Shown here in pieces: positions 53,781 through 64,000 of a stretch of 64,000 bases of DNA. Within the stretch, counting starts at the first letter, position 1; the number at the start of each line of letters is the position of its first letter. Below the pieces are notes generated by a model. That model ran no database searches. It was given only the letters and a program-made list of their open reading frames with translations, and was not told the DNA's origin. A program made the position numbers and the translations under genes. Source of the stretch: Agarophyton chilense (taxonomy: Eukaryota; Rhodophyta; Florideophyceae; Gracilariales; Gracilariaceae); the NCBI GenBank assembly GCA_030374765.1, contig JARGXX010000068.1:496001-560000 (forward strand), read 5' to 3'.

Positions 53781-55640
53781 TCATTGAAAAAAGCAGACGA
53801 AGGAAGCCCTTTGGGAGCGAACAAAAACGTACTTGCGGGGCGGATAAGAAGAATATTTGCGTGTGGGTGTTCCGGTGGTCGCCGTAGTTCCCAAGGAGGT
53901 ATAAGATGGGGGCCCAGACGGAGGAGCACTGAAATTGACCCCAAGGACATCTCCCAAATCGGCGTTATGGAGTGATGCATCCATGTCGTACGCCGTGGAG
54001 CTAACCAAATGGGCTTGGTTGAGCTTACGCAATGTAGTTGCGTGTCCTCTGGTTATATCAGCGTTGCGCTTGGAGGTCCTGGAAGGGTTTAATAACTCTC
54101 GGCATAGGTAACCATCCTTCGGAAGGTGTATTGCGGGTTTTCCGTGTGGTAATTGCGCACATGTGTCCGAATGGAAGGGAGCAATCCCGTGATAAAGTGA
54201 CGTTTGAGCCGTCCTTCGGAGACCACGTTTCAACATCGGTAAGCCTTCTTCCGTAGGTCGTCTGCGAAAGCCGATTCGGTCATTTTGGAGCTCTGCCTAA
54301 ACGATATGACTTCCTGGTGGGCATCCATAATAACCTCATCCGTGGCGTAAATTTCCAGGAGGTAATGAACAACCTGAGGTTATGACCTGAGGAGCTGGCG
54401 AGGTTGAGCATCGCCGAAGTCAGTTGTGCCAGATATCTTCGAAACCACTCGGTCACGCGCCTGTCTTGTAAGGAAGAATTGGAAAAGGTACAGAGCGGTG
54501 CCCTCGTGGATACTGTTCTGATTGCAGGCCGTACGGAACAAACTGAGAAACCTAAGGACAGCAATGGGATCGGAACCCGAGAACTTTTCCATAATGGTTA
54601 GTGGCAACCGGTGGCCCATTTGGAGATGCTTCGAGCTACCGAACCAGAATATTTCGGGGACCTGTCGGCCATCCGATAATTCCGGTAGTCTAGAACCTTA
54701 AAGAAAAGTTCATTGGTTGTTGTCAGTGGGTTTAGGTTCCGAACGGCAGCCTCATCCACTTCCGAGTCGGTCGTTCCAGTTGAGTCTGAATCGCAATCAC
54801 TCGTGACCGAACGGTCTCTTGTTTTGCTGTTCCTGTTCTTATTTCTCCTGCGCCTATTTCGTTTCTTTCCAGCGTAGTAAATAATTAAAGGACCGATGTA
54901 TCTATCAGATTCTATACAGCCCTTAGGCCGCTTTACCTCATTTTGTCCTTTGAGAAGAGCAATCTGTCTCTCTTCTAGACGCAAAGCCTTTCTTCTGCTC
55001 CTAGATTGTCTTTAGATAGGTTTTTTTTATGGTGTTCCCGGCGAGGGGCGGGTGATACCGTCACTCCTAAGGATTCAGTAGGGGGTTGCCGTATGAAAGC
55101 CGGTTGGTTGACTTCTGAAGTTGTCCTACGGACCGCGTTGCCTGACTGGCTGGGGACTGCTCTTCGAACTGCCTGAGTGAGGGAGTCGCTGAAAAGGTCA
55201 GACTCCATGACCTTGAGGACGATTCGCGTAACGAGGTAATCTGTTTGGTCAGCGATCTCCGTAGCGAGTCGCATGTCTACAATCGAATCCGCATGGGCTG
55301 AGCAGAGTTCACAGCGATGGGGCCAGAGAAGGTCGGTAAGCCCGGCAGGAAGGTTCTCTCTTATTCTTTAGGTCCTACGGGGTTCTCCTTGCGGTGTTCC
55401 TGGCCTAGAGGTGGCCTCGGTGAAGCGTTCTCGTAAACGCACTGCTACCGTGGGTTCTCGGCGAATCCTTTTAGGGTCGACCAAGGGAGTCAGTACTCCT
55501 TGCGGCTGGCTTCTCGTGCTCCCGCGATCGCTAACAGTATCGACCTGTGGTTCTGTCGACATTGTCGGCGTTGCAGTGGCAAGTGGTCCTGCCGTGGGAG
55601 TCCTATGGTCTAGTCGGTTGGGTGTGTTTCTTGCATCCAT
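53781..55640 (-). pseudogene. Gyp-B gag remnant
   Basis: Starts at ATG 55,640, just inside the 5' LTR, but coding changes frame repeatedly (55,640-55,368; 55,274-54,975; 54,984-54,598; 54,619-54,380; 54,236-53,781). It includes a basic linker (KKRNRRRRNKNRNSK) and a gag-like helical segment (DPIAVLRFLSLFRTACNQN). Not functional. Confidence 0.7.
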
Positions 55641-55666
55641 AATGGTGGTTGCTTCTGTACTTCTGG

Positions 55667-56060
55667 TGAGCTGGCGGGTCCTAAGGTTCGTATCCTTGAC
55701 GGCCGCACTCCAAGAGTACTTGGTGCCATGGGATGGCGTTTGTTGTGCACTCCTACAGATCAGAGCTACGGAAAAGATGGCTGGAAGACCAATTGGTGGA
55801 ACTAATGTACCAAAGAGGGTACTTTAGTATCCTAGCGGTGACTACCTGATTCTAAGGGAGAAGCGTCACTCAAGCCGAGTAAATATCGATGGCAAGGGGC
55901 TGGGACCTCCCTGGCACTGTAAAGCCATCCTATTTAACAAAAAAAAATAAAACAATTATCTAACTATGTCCAGCGAAGGTCGGCCAGTCCACGTGGCGTC
56001 TGTAAGATGCGTCAAGGCCCCGGCGGCTAACAGACCTCGAACTTGATTGTTTCGCCTTCA
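55667..56060 (-). repeat. Gyp-B 5' LTR
   Basis: 394 bp, direct repeat of 46,184-46,575, with TG...CA ends. No clear tRNA-complementary site follows it; the inner flank (minus strand CCAGAAGTACAG) does not start with TGG. Confidence 0.85.
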
Positions 56061-57117
56061 TAAGGAGGCACGCATTGGCGGTAAGATGAGGAAGGGGGTG
56101 TCGGCCTCAAGCGAGCACTTCGTGCCGGTGGTGGCGGACATTGTGGTTGAGCGCTTTGACGTTACGCTCAGGCTTAGAAAGCTTCTTTTGGCGTGCTTTC
56201 ATCATCAGAACAGTGTGGTGGGCTTTATGACATAAATGTATCTTTACAAGTCAGGAAGGAGAGAAACATCGCCGTTTTTATGTACTCATTCTGTCAATTG
56301 TTATTTTTGTATACCATTTTGGGAAGGGGGAGAGGGAATCGGAGAGTGTCGCGGAAGAGGAGGTTTGGGCGACGGTGTGTTTGGGGGATGGGAAGAATGA
56401 GTGCAGAAGTGGAGATGACCTTGTCAGGTGAGGAAAGTGGCGGAAGGGGAAAGAGAGAGTACCCCGGGAGTTATATGCTATGTTGCTTCCGGAAAGGCAC
56501 TGGGCGGATACCAAATGAGTTCCGGGTTCCGATATGGCGGAAGGCGGTTGAGGACGTAAATGTGTTTTGACCAAAAATTGGTCGCTGACCGGTGATGTTG
56601 GTGACGTTTGTGAATGTGAAACTAGAGAGAAAGGGAAGAAAAAAATGAACTGTCATCGAACTGCGACTAGCACTGTGGGTTCTAGGGGGGGCAGGAAACG
56701 AGATTTCCAAAAAATTGAATTTTTTACATTGCAACCGGTGTGAACTTGCGCAAACTGCAATTTCCCTTAATTTTTCAAAAGTTTGCTCTCCAACATAGCT
56801 ATTAATTACACTAAACTGGTATGCCGAGAACACAGACCCCCCCTTTGGGTGTGATACCGACACACATAATTATGGCAGAGGTTTTCGGAATCAAGCCTGA
56901 AGGCGATCTTTAATCGCCCTCCACAGGAGCAGAACAGAATATGGAAAGCAAGACGGGGAGAACATTTCTAAAAAAAGGAAAGAAAACCCTCCCGAAGACG
57001 GGAAGACAGAATAAGGTCTATAAGAATACAAGGAAATATTGCGCATGTTACTATTGAAGTATTTGCATGTGTAGCATGGCCAAATAGGCCCCTGATTGTC
57101 ACTAAAGAACATCACAT
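56061..57117. other. Spacer, no gene recognised
   Basis: GC-moderate sequence with overlapping short ORFs on both strands (for example 56,193-56,570) and no motif. Nothing assignable. Confidence 0.5.
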
Positions 57118-57740
57118 TGACGTCTTACCGGGTACCAGACCCATTTCTGGACTGCCTTATCCGCTAGGCCCGCTTACAGGTCAGATCGAGCAGGAATACG
57201 TTCACTCCATGATGGAAAAAGGAATTATTGAAACAGATCAATCAGCTTTAGCGTCCCCAATGGTCCTTGATCTCCAAAAAGATGGTTCTTTACGCTTTTT
57301 ACTCGACTATCGCAAACTGTATGCAGTTGCTGTAAGGGATACATTCTCATTGCCACGAATGGATGATTCCATCTACAGTTTTCGGAAAGCCAATTTTCGC
57401 ACTACGCTGGACGACAATTGGGGATACTAGAAAGTATCCATGGCTTCTGAGTGAGAATAAAAGACGTCATTCGTCTGTCACGCAGGACTGTATCGCCTCA
57501 AGCGAATGTAGTTTGGTTTAACAAATTCTTCTGCCAACTTTCAGCGCGCTATCTATAATATCTTGTAGCGATAAATGGGGAAGACATGCTCTCTCTATGC
57601 AGATGACATCATTGTCTTCTGTGAAAATATTAAATATCACTTCATAGATATGAAGCGGATCCTCGAGAAGTAAAGAGAAGCTGGAATAAACCTGAAGATT
57701 AAGAAATGAGAATGGTTTTCAGACTATGTGAAGTACCCAG
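57118..57740 (+). pseudogene. Ty3/gypsy reverse transcriptase relic
   Basis: Encodes the RT N-terminus and palm: GIIETDQSALASPMVLDLQK, LLDYRKLYAVAVRDTFSLPR, then after several stops FGLTNSSANFQRA and the active-site string YADDIIVF. Stops follow NWGY, MASE and others. It starts with the usual PISGLPYPL-type segment. An isolated fragment with no LTR or other domains found nearby. Confidence 0.8.
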
Positions 57741-58213
57741 CCCATAATCCATATCTAACAAAAAGTTGTGGCACCACGTCAATCTGGAAAAAGATGCACG
57801 ACCCACGTGCTACCATTACAACGTTTCTTATCCGAAAATTGTTTGTATGGCATTGCTTACTTTCATTCTATTAATTGTCCCGGAAGAAACGACAAGCATT
57901 ACCCCGAAGAAGACGCACGACCAACAGTAAGTTCCATTGCTCCGGAATTCGGGGACCCCAAATCCATACAACGCCGTGGTGAAAGTGCCTGCTTTGCGGC
58001 AAAAAAGAAGATTTTGTGGTAACCACTAGTTTTCTAAGATCTTCCTACTTTGATAATTTGCTTCCGTGGTTCAAATCAACCCGACACAAAAAAAGGAAAG
58101 GGTCCAATTTCTGAACCTTTTTCACCACATGGGACCGAAAACCATTTCTACACGGTGAAGACTTGCTTGGCCTCGCATTGTCGTACATGAAAACAGGAGA
58201 TGCGGAATATTCA

Positions 58214-58951
58214 TTGTGTCCGATATTCGGAATCACGCTTACATCCCTTTCGAAATGGCTTCACTTTGCGCTGGACATGCTGTGGGCTGTCTTGTTCGAT
58301 AGTAATAACGCCTAGTTTAGCATCGAGTTGCCTAGCGAAGACGAAATGAAAGAGTCTTGCGCTCTTCTCCCGAAACACAGACGTCATGGGTATGCGCTTC
58401 GAGGTGTTTTTGGGGTGAGTGATGATGCACGTATGCTCTGCGCGCACTGAAACGAGCTCAAAATTCAGAATCCTTTCCGAAAGGGTATGACGCAAAATGT
58501 GGAGGCTACCAACCGGCTTGTCTGGAGTTTGAAGGGGGAGATAATTCACGCTTGTCTCAATTACCCTGGAAGCTACCATGACAGCAAGCTGGCATACGTC
58601 TCAAAACTGCACTGGCCTTCGCTGATTGTAGACTGCTACACGCCTGCTCGTTACGCCGTCCTAGGAGATAGTGCCTTCGTAAATAATACCCGCATTACAA
58701 ACAGAAACCTGGTTCGTGCCCGGAAGACCAATGAAATGAACTCAATGCATGTGTCCTCGGGTTGTGCCGCCGTAGAGTTTGCATTGAACTACCTGTATTC
58801 CAGCGAGCTACAAAGTGCTGAATGGGGAATCCGAGGCCTAAAGGCTTCTTTTCGTAGATTGGGCAAGAAACTACCTGCCAGCCATTACAAACGCGGTCGT
58901 AAGCTCAGCGTCGCATGTCATTTAGTGGATTATCGAACGCGAACTTTTTGA
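58214..58951 (+). pseudogene. HARBI1-like (DDE_4) transposase relic
   Basis: One frame carries the C-terminal half of a Harbinger-type transposase: GVFGVSDD, EIIHACLNYPGSYHDSKL with the second catalytic Asp, YAVLGDSAF, and QSAEWGIRGLKASFRRL with the catalytic Glu, ending RTRTF. TAG at 58,313 and TGA at 58,448 interrupt it. The 151 codons from 58,487 are open. The N-terminal half is missing. It belongs to a different branch from the transposase at 32-33 kb. No TIRs identified. Confidence 0.75.
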
Positions 58952-59738
58952 AACAACCAAATTGCTACGGTGTACGGTGCGCCACTGACGATTTAGTAGT
59001 GCGATAACGATGGCCAGAAAGTGCACAAAGTCACCGTTTACGTGCAATGCAGCAATGGAATCCAAGGTGATCATATAAAACAATCTGTTTCTCAAACGGG
59101 CTATTTAAGAGTCAACCCATTCTTGGTTGTCAATAAATCTCAGAGCATTTATTGTTGTGAGACACAACACATATGCCTCTAAAACCGCGCATGTGTTCGC
59201 GTTCAGGCTTCTTATCACAGGCATTCTTGATTGTTTTACCGTTCTCAGTCCACGGCAAGTTCCTTCACCGGTAGCTACACGTTGCAGACTCATTCTGGCA
59301 GTAAGATGGAATATCGTCCAATTTCTTGTGGAGGTAGATAAGACTGTTGCTAGAATCCGATCGAGACAGAACGTGATCGAGAACAGTCCAAGGCAAAGGT
59401 CCGGAATCATGACGCTACACCCCAACATCACTGGTATTCACTCTGCTCATCACAATCAGGTCATGCCAGTTTCCCTTCACGAAACCCAAAAATATGCGAT
59501 CTTCTTGTTCCACCAGTTTTGGCTAAAGGATAGTGAGCTGACCCAGGTTCTTTCCTTCGTACCGTGTAGAAGCGCACGCCACTATCTTTGCCACCCCCGG
59601 CAGCTGCCGCCATGAGAACCATGTCAGCAGACTGGACTTTTGGGTTCTCTACAGCCTTTCATTCCGTTGTGGGCGTCAACACAGCCTGAGACGTTGCTTC
59701 TTTCAGTGTGTGAAGGAGCAACGATTACGGTTGAGTAC
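58952..59738. other. Spacer, no gene recognised
   Basis: Mutually antisense ORFs at 59,105-59,615 show no motif. Flanks the Gyp-D LTR. Confidence 0.5.
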
Positions 59739-60704
59739 TGTAGGCCGCAAGGGCCTGAGGTATCCAACAGACGCCACGTGGACTGGCCTGTGGAGCAAAA
59801 CCCGGCGACGGGAAGTGCTCTCAAGGTTTTCGAAGCCTTGCTCCTTGGGGGGAGGCAGACCCAGAGACAGAGCCCTCCGTTCCACCCGTAGTGTGGGGTG
59901 TAACTCCCACGGGGGATTCCGGCAGTACCGACGGAGGTGAGGGGTAGAAACCGTTGGATCGGGAATGGGTATGGGTATCCCAAAGAATGGGGGAAAATCT
60001 GGCGAAGAGGAAAACCGGGGCGAGGGTCGGGCACGAACAGGCACCGGACCCGAGAACCAGAAAAGGGGCGAAACAACCAAAAAAACCCAATACAGGGGCG
60101 AAAACCTGTCCTCGAAAGGAAACACAAAAAGCACGCAACAAGTAAGCAGAACCCCCACGAGGTATCGTGCACGCAGGTCGTCTGAGCGGTCCCAAGGGGG
60201 TGGTTGCACGGAACCCAAACGTGGGCACTCTCCCACTGGAGTAGTGTCCCTACGCAGGCGTTGCTAACCAGAGCCCGTTCCGGGTTGTAAGGCCGAAACG
60301 ATGGCGACGAAGAACCTCTAAAGGTATCGAAGACCAACCTTGGTTACCATTTACTCTGAGCTTCGGACTGTCAGATCTCATCTCTCTAAGTAGGGCCCAC
60401 TAACTAAACTCTACAGTAGTGCACACCTGCTCAGGGCCATACACGTGGAGATCCAACTGTCAGGGCCCAACAGTCCAACGTTCTAACAAATATCCGAAAA
60501 TCGGTGCCAAAATTAAGCCACGTGTATCACGGGGCCAATCTAACCATGGGCGTTTCGAATTATCCCTTATAGGCGAAATCTAACCAAAAAACAGTGCCAC
60601 CTCAGCATACCTTAGAGGGGATCATAATCATAACCCTCGGAGGGTTCAATCCTCATTCTATGAGTTGCATCTTCAAGTATCCCCTAACTGGGCGTTGCTC
60701 TACA
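59739..60704 (-). repeat. Gyp-D 3' LTR (about 966 bp)
   Basis: The right end is fixed by the polypurine tract and the terminus GTTGCTCTACA. The left end is placed at TGTAGGCC, where similarity to the inverted copy at 7323-7503 ends. ORFs read across it (59,624-60,337) are non-genic. Confidence 0.7.
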
Positions 60705-60717
60705 TCTCCCCCTCCTT
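60705..60717 (-). other. Gyp-D polypurine tract
   Basis: Minus strand AAGGAGGGGGAGA directly before the LTR start TGTAGAG. Confidence 0.8.
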
Positions 60718-60785
60718 AAGACGAGGAAGAACATTCCGAGCCGCGGGTGTCTAGCTTTCCGATCACTATACATACTTCTTTCCCA

Positions 60786-62641
60786 ATGGGGTCCTTCACC
60801 ACTTCTGAGGATCGCCACAAAACCGGCACATCGGTACAACTTTCTTCTACTCCTCCGACTTTCGGCGATAAGCAACTTCTCGCAACAGCGGTCTCAACCA
60901 GCCCTCTCAAGGGAATGAACCCATACGTCCTCAACCCACTCTCGGGGCCGTCGGCCTCCGCGCCGGCGTACAACGAAACTCCCCAGCAGGGTGGATATTT
61001 CTCCGGTTTGGATGCGGCTCCGTCAGGTACCGAACCTTCCGCCTCGGCGGGCAACCGACATCCTCAGGAGGATTTGGACATTAACGCGGTGGCGTGGAAC
61101 TCCGCTCATGCGATGCCCTTGGTAGCAAACTCCAGAGGTTGGATCTCAAACGAATCCTTTCGAAGGTGGAGTCCCCTTACCGATCCGGTGATATATTCCC
61201 GCGCTCCGTGGTTTCATCCGACAGCGGTTCGCGACGATGAGCTCATCGACTCCTACATGGAGGACGGCTTATTGCCGGGTGGCCTACCTGTCGAGGTTGT
61301 ACGTTCCCCCGATTGGAGGGCGCGGGTAGCCATAGAGCCTCAATATCTATACCGCAGTCGCGGGGAGTCCCTGGACAAGGCGCGCGCAGCGATGGCGGCT
61401 CTGGCCTACCAGCGATTGGAGAGGTCACGCTTTGACCATCTGGTTCCCCCGGAGTACGGGTTCGATGTCGCCTATTACCGCACGTACGGTGAGGTCTCCT
61501 ACGGGGATAACCTGGCAGCCTTTCCCAAAGCCGAGTTCCGCGGACCGGGTTTTCCTCTCCGAGAAGGTATGCTCCAATGGAGTCGTCCCATCCTTCGGGC
61601 TGAATTCAGGTACCTTCAGCGGCAGTTTACCCAGTATGGGTTTGATCGAAGCGTGCGCTTCGAGCGCCGCTCGCGCTCCCGTTTCGGGTTCCTTGTCCCG
61701 TATCCTCACGTGGAACTGGAGCGTATCCGTAACACGGCGAAGGTTGGGCGATTCGTGCCCCTTCCAGCTTGGTGGAGTAAGGTCGAGGTCCCCCGAGGGT
61801 GCTTTGCTGAACTGCCCCCATGTATCTACTATATCGGGTCTCGTTTGATGCACGACCCGAACTCGGGATACTGGGCTTTCGTTGCAGCCGAGTGGGCAGC
61901 CCGCGTAGCGGCGCAACTCCTCTGGAATGCTCATGACCATTTCCGTATCTGGTATATTCCTCCGATGCTACGGACCCTCATGCGTCAGATCGACCTTGTA
62001 CCAGCGTTGGGTTTGGCCAGCAACGTGCAGGACCTGTATCCAATCTTGGACGTGATCGACAACACCCAATGGGATCGAGTTCCAGTGGAAAATCAGCCTG
62101 CAGGGGAAGGATCCGCGCGAGACAAGTCTCCTGGCCCGTACGATCCGGGCTCCGGTAACTGGGTCTATTACAATCCCTTCGAAGGGGTTCGCATCAGCGC
62201 GGCGCAAGCACGGGCGCTGATTGACTCGCCTCGACCGAAGCCGGTGGGACACCCGACGGGGTTCGTTTATACCGACGATTACGAGTATGAGCCTCCAGTA
62301 GACCTGGACGATCCAGAGTTGGATAACGACGTGCCAGCTCCTAGTGGAGTACTCCCTGTGGAGCCATCTGCACCCTTCCAACCAGTGGGAACGACCTCAG
62401 CTGCGGCGGCGAATGCATCCGGTGGCGGTCCATCTGCTCCCCCCGGCCTGGGTGTGAACACCCTTGCGCAGGCGCCGGTTGCCACTCCGCAAGCGGATAG
62501 TGTGTGACAAGGCCTCGTGAACGCGGGCATTCCGATTCCCCCGGGTATGACGGATGTGAGCCAGATGTTGGCTTTCGCCTCGGCGTACCATCAGGGTCAG
62601 AATCCCAACGGTGGGGCGGGTCCCTCCTCGGGCTTTCCGTA
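60786..62641 (+). CDS. Gyp-D opposite-strand ORF, unknown protein (573 codons to UGA, about 618 if read through)
   Basis: The ATG is at 60,786 (the frame is open further upstream without ATG). The protein is rich in Trp, Tyr, Arg and Pro: SPDWRARVAIEPQYLYRSRG, LERSRFDHLVPPEYGFDVAY, DHFRIWYIPPMLRTLMRQID and NWVYYNPFEGVRISAAQARA. The tail is acidic then Pro/Ala/Ser-rich. At 62,505 there is TGA after ADSV, but the frame stays open for 44 codons (QGLVNAGIPIPPGM and so on) to TAG at 62,639-62,641. It lies opposite to gag-pol, between chromodomain and LTR, as do the antisense ORFs known in plant Tat/Ogre-type gypsy elements. No domain recognised. Local patterns (D..R.WY) are shared with the Gyp-B ORF. 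Confidence 0.65.
62471..62498. repeat. 28-bp direct repeat, copy 1
   Basis: GGCGCCGGTTGCCACTCCGC followed by AAGCGGAT, identical to 63,698-63,725. It encodes APVATPQAD on the plus strand in both places. Confidence 0.8.
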
Positions 62642-62704
62642 GTTCCGCCTTCGGGCAATTGTAGAGTCCATAGCTTGGCGACAATAGTAAACTTCTGATA
62701 TTTG

Positions 62705-62870
62705 CATAACTTCTATTCTTCTTCCTTCCTAGGATCTTAACTTCTACTTCATCTTCTTCATTCCTTCTTTGGATCTTCTTCATCTTCGTCTTTATCTTCT
62801 TCCCTTCCTAGGGTCCAATCTTCTTCTTAATCTTCTTCTCCACTTTGTGGGTCTTCTTTTCCTTTTCATC
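62705..62870. repeat. CTTCTT/GAAGAA-rich low-complexity tract
   Basis: About 165 bp of CTTCTT, TCTTCA and CCTTCCTAGG-type repeats, between the ends of the two converging Gyp-D ORFs. Purine-rich on the element's sense strand. Confidence 0.7.
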
Positions 62871-63042
62871 ATAAACTGTCCCGATAACCAGTGCTGTGTT
62901 CCACGGTTTACGGCGCTAGGCCGAGGGCCAGTAGACATTCCCTCTCAATACGTGTTCTTCGGGATACTCTCCTCAATTCCTCTTCAGAGGTCCAACATCT
63001 TCCTCACTTCGAGGTCCCATCCACACCAGTTCCCGTGGTGGC

Positions 63043-63333
63043 TTACCCGACTTGGGCACGATCCAGATTTGGAGGCAAGGTTACCCGAGCGCGTCGGTGA
63101 TAGGATAAAACCTTAGACCTCGGAAGGTGCTCAATGGGTTCCACTGTATCCTCATCAGGCGAGAATCCGTACCATCGGACTTGGTAGCGGACTTCTCTCT
63201 CGGCGGTGTAGATGTGACGCACGATGCGATCGATAACGAATTCCTGCGGGTACACTTTTCCCTGTTCGGGCTTCTCTTCCATCTTGGAACGCTCCAGTTC
63301 CCTTGAGGATGTCAACGTAGGGTCTAGACACAC
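63043..63333 (-). pseudogene. Gyp-D pol C-terminus with chromodomain
   Basis: Encodes a chromodomain (EFVIDRIVRHIY, REVRYQVRWYGFSPDEDTVE), which directs integration to particular chromatin in chromoviruses. Upstream in the same minus-strand frame, integrase C-terminal-like sequence (TESKNTVVIGKISDL) is visible but cut by two TAG codons at about 63,406-63,424, so this copy is broken. Confidence 0.75.
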
Positions 63334-63697
63334 CCCGGTGGGTTCTTTTCCGTGTTGCGAGCGGGTCTCAGCACTTCGTCCAAACGGCGCCGAGTGGCCT
63401 GTGGGCTACGTTGTACCTTCCGTCTACGGAGTCAAAACGGCCCACTTTTGGGTTCTTCTTAAATCTGAGATCTTCCCGATAACAACGGTGTTCTTAGATT
63501 CCGTGACGGTTGACAAACCGCGACGCGGTAGCGTCTCCAATCTCAGGGTTGCAAGACTTCAACGTCAACCCGAGCTACGGGGACGAAGGTTGCTCTTGTG
63601 CAACGCGCCGTGCGACGGAGGCGGTTTGCGCGACAGTTGGTTGTCAGAGCCTTTTGATTGGCTTGGTGCCATTCGACGTGTGCCACATAAATGCGCG

Positions 63698-63725
63698 GGC
63701 GCCGGTTGCCACTCCGCAAGCGGAT
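63698..63725. repeat. 28-bp direct repeat, copy 2
   Basis: Identical to 62,471-62,498, about 1.2 kb away, in flanks that do not otherwise match. Confidence 0.8.
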
Positions 63726-63797
63726 GTGAGGTGGCGCTTTCGTCACGCGCTAGCACTCTCCTGAGCTGTCCCCGACGGGTCTCACTCATTTCTTTCC

Positions 63798-63881
63798 CAT
63801 TCCTGAGGGTTCCAGTGCCTCCATAGGAGTTCCTATTCCCATTCCTGAGGGTTCCAGTGTCTCCATAGGAGTTCCTATTCC
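63798..63881. repeat. Tandem repeat, 2 x 42 bp
   Basis: Two adjacent 42-bp units starting CATTCCTGAGGGTTCCAGTG, differing at one base, with a partial third start. Confidence 0.85.
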
Positions 63882-64000
63882 CATCCCATAACGGAGAGCC
63901 AAATTTGGTCAACCTCGTCGTCGAGATCTTCCCCGTGCGGGTCCGCTGACACAGCTCGTTCCCGAGAAAGCGGGGTTTGAGTGTGCGACACCTCAGTGTC

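Larger units (their letters stand above)
46184..56060 (-). mobile_element. Gyp-B: complete but decayed chromodomain Ty3/gypsy element with opposite-strand ORF
   Basis: Two direct LTRs (46,184-46,575 and 55,667-56,060) enclose about 9.1 kb. Read on the minus strand the order is LTR, gag (55,640-53,781), protease, RT, RNase H, integrase, chromodomain (to 49,137), then an extra long ORF on the plus strand (46,997-48,954), a polypurine tract and LTR. LTRs differ at many positions, indicating age. Flanking 5-bp sequences (AGCGT left, TAAGG right) do not match, so no target duplication is seen. Confidence 0.9.
59739..64000 (-). mobile_element. Gyp-D: 3' part of a chromodomain Ty3/gypsy element with opposite-strand ORF
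   Basis: Reading leftward from the right edge: pol C-terminus with chromodomain (63,333-63,043), a CTT-rich tract, an opposite-strand ORF (60,786-62,641 on plus), a polypurine tract (60,717-60,705) and the 3' LTR (60,704-59,739). Gag and most of pol are outside the window. The layout is the same as Gyp-B. Confidence 0.8.

Noticed and set aside
59624-60337. 237-codon minus-strand ORF
   Set aside because: Translation of the Gyp-D LTR. The part shared with 7323-7503 is explained by LTR homology, not by a protein.
1-64000. CRISPR arrays, bacterial operons or prophage
   Set aside because: No regularly spaced repeats, no ribosome-binding-site-linked operons; gene content is nuclear eukaryotic.

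Overview
The window is eukaryotic nuclear DNA. It holds a compact block of short-spaced, apparently intronless genes (about 9.6-27.3 kb) between large, mostly decayed transposable elements. A plastid-targeted HHL1-like protein, intron-poor genes, a tRNA-Tyr with both a canonical and a D-loop intron, and abundant chromodomain Ty3/gypsy elements fit a multicellular (florideophyte, Chondrus-like) red alga. That assignment is inference from features and could not be tested by a search.

Left flank (1-7.5 kb): the 5' part of a well-preserved minus-strand Ty3/gypsy element, Gyp-A. It has gag, a -1 frameshift signal, pol with one in-frame UGA, a tRNA-Tyr primer-binding site and its 5' LTR. Gyp-A is inserted in a fragment of another LTR, whose relative lies inverted at 59.7 kb. 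A small zinc-knuckle relic follows at 8.0-8.4 kb.

Host block (9.6-27.3 kb): epsilon-COP; a basic nuclear-type unknown protein; an acyl-CoA-binding ankyrin tail-anchored protein; a small membrane protein; a broken cysteinyl-tRNA synthetase; KEOPS subunit Pcc1; tRNA-Tyr(GUA); an HHL1-like photoprotection protein; an XRCC3-like recombinase; a 2114-residue XMAP215/MOR1 TOG-array microtubule polymerase; and an orphan secretory-pathway membrane protein. Genes alternate strands with convergent 3' ends tens to about 100 bp apart and short divergent promoters.

Transposon region (28.7-64 kb): (i) a 4.8-kb PIF/Harbinger element with exact TTA duplication and 15-17-bp terminal inverted repeats, convergent ORF1 and transposase, and an LTR-like insertion; (ii) a ~7.2-kb Mutator-like element with ~260-bp divergent terminal inverted repeats and several unrecognised ORFs; (iii) a plus-strand gypsy relic, Gyp-C; (iv) Gyp-B, a complete but decayed 9.9-kb minus-strand chromodomain gypsy element with ~393-bp LTRs; (v) a gypsy RT relic and a HARBI1-like transposase relic; (vi) the 3' end of another minus-strand chromodomain element, Gyp-D, running off the right edge.

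Most notable: Gyp-B and Gyp-D each carry a long extra ORF on the strand opposite to gag-pol, between the chromodomain and the 3' LTR. Gyp-A has a textbook -1 slippery heptamer plus hairpin at the gag stop. Its primer-binding site matches the 3' end of the tRNA-Tyr encoded 9 kb away. Several otherwise long transposon ORFs are cut by UGA, twice at the same integrase tryptophan in two divergent elements.
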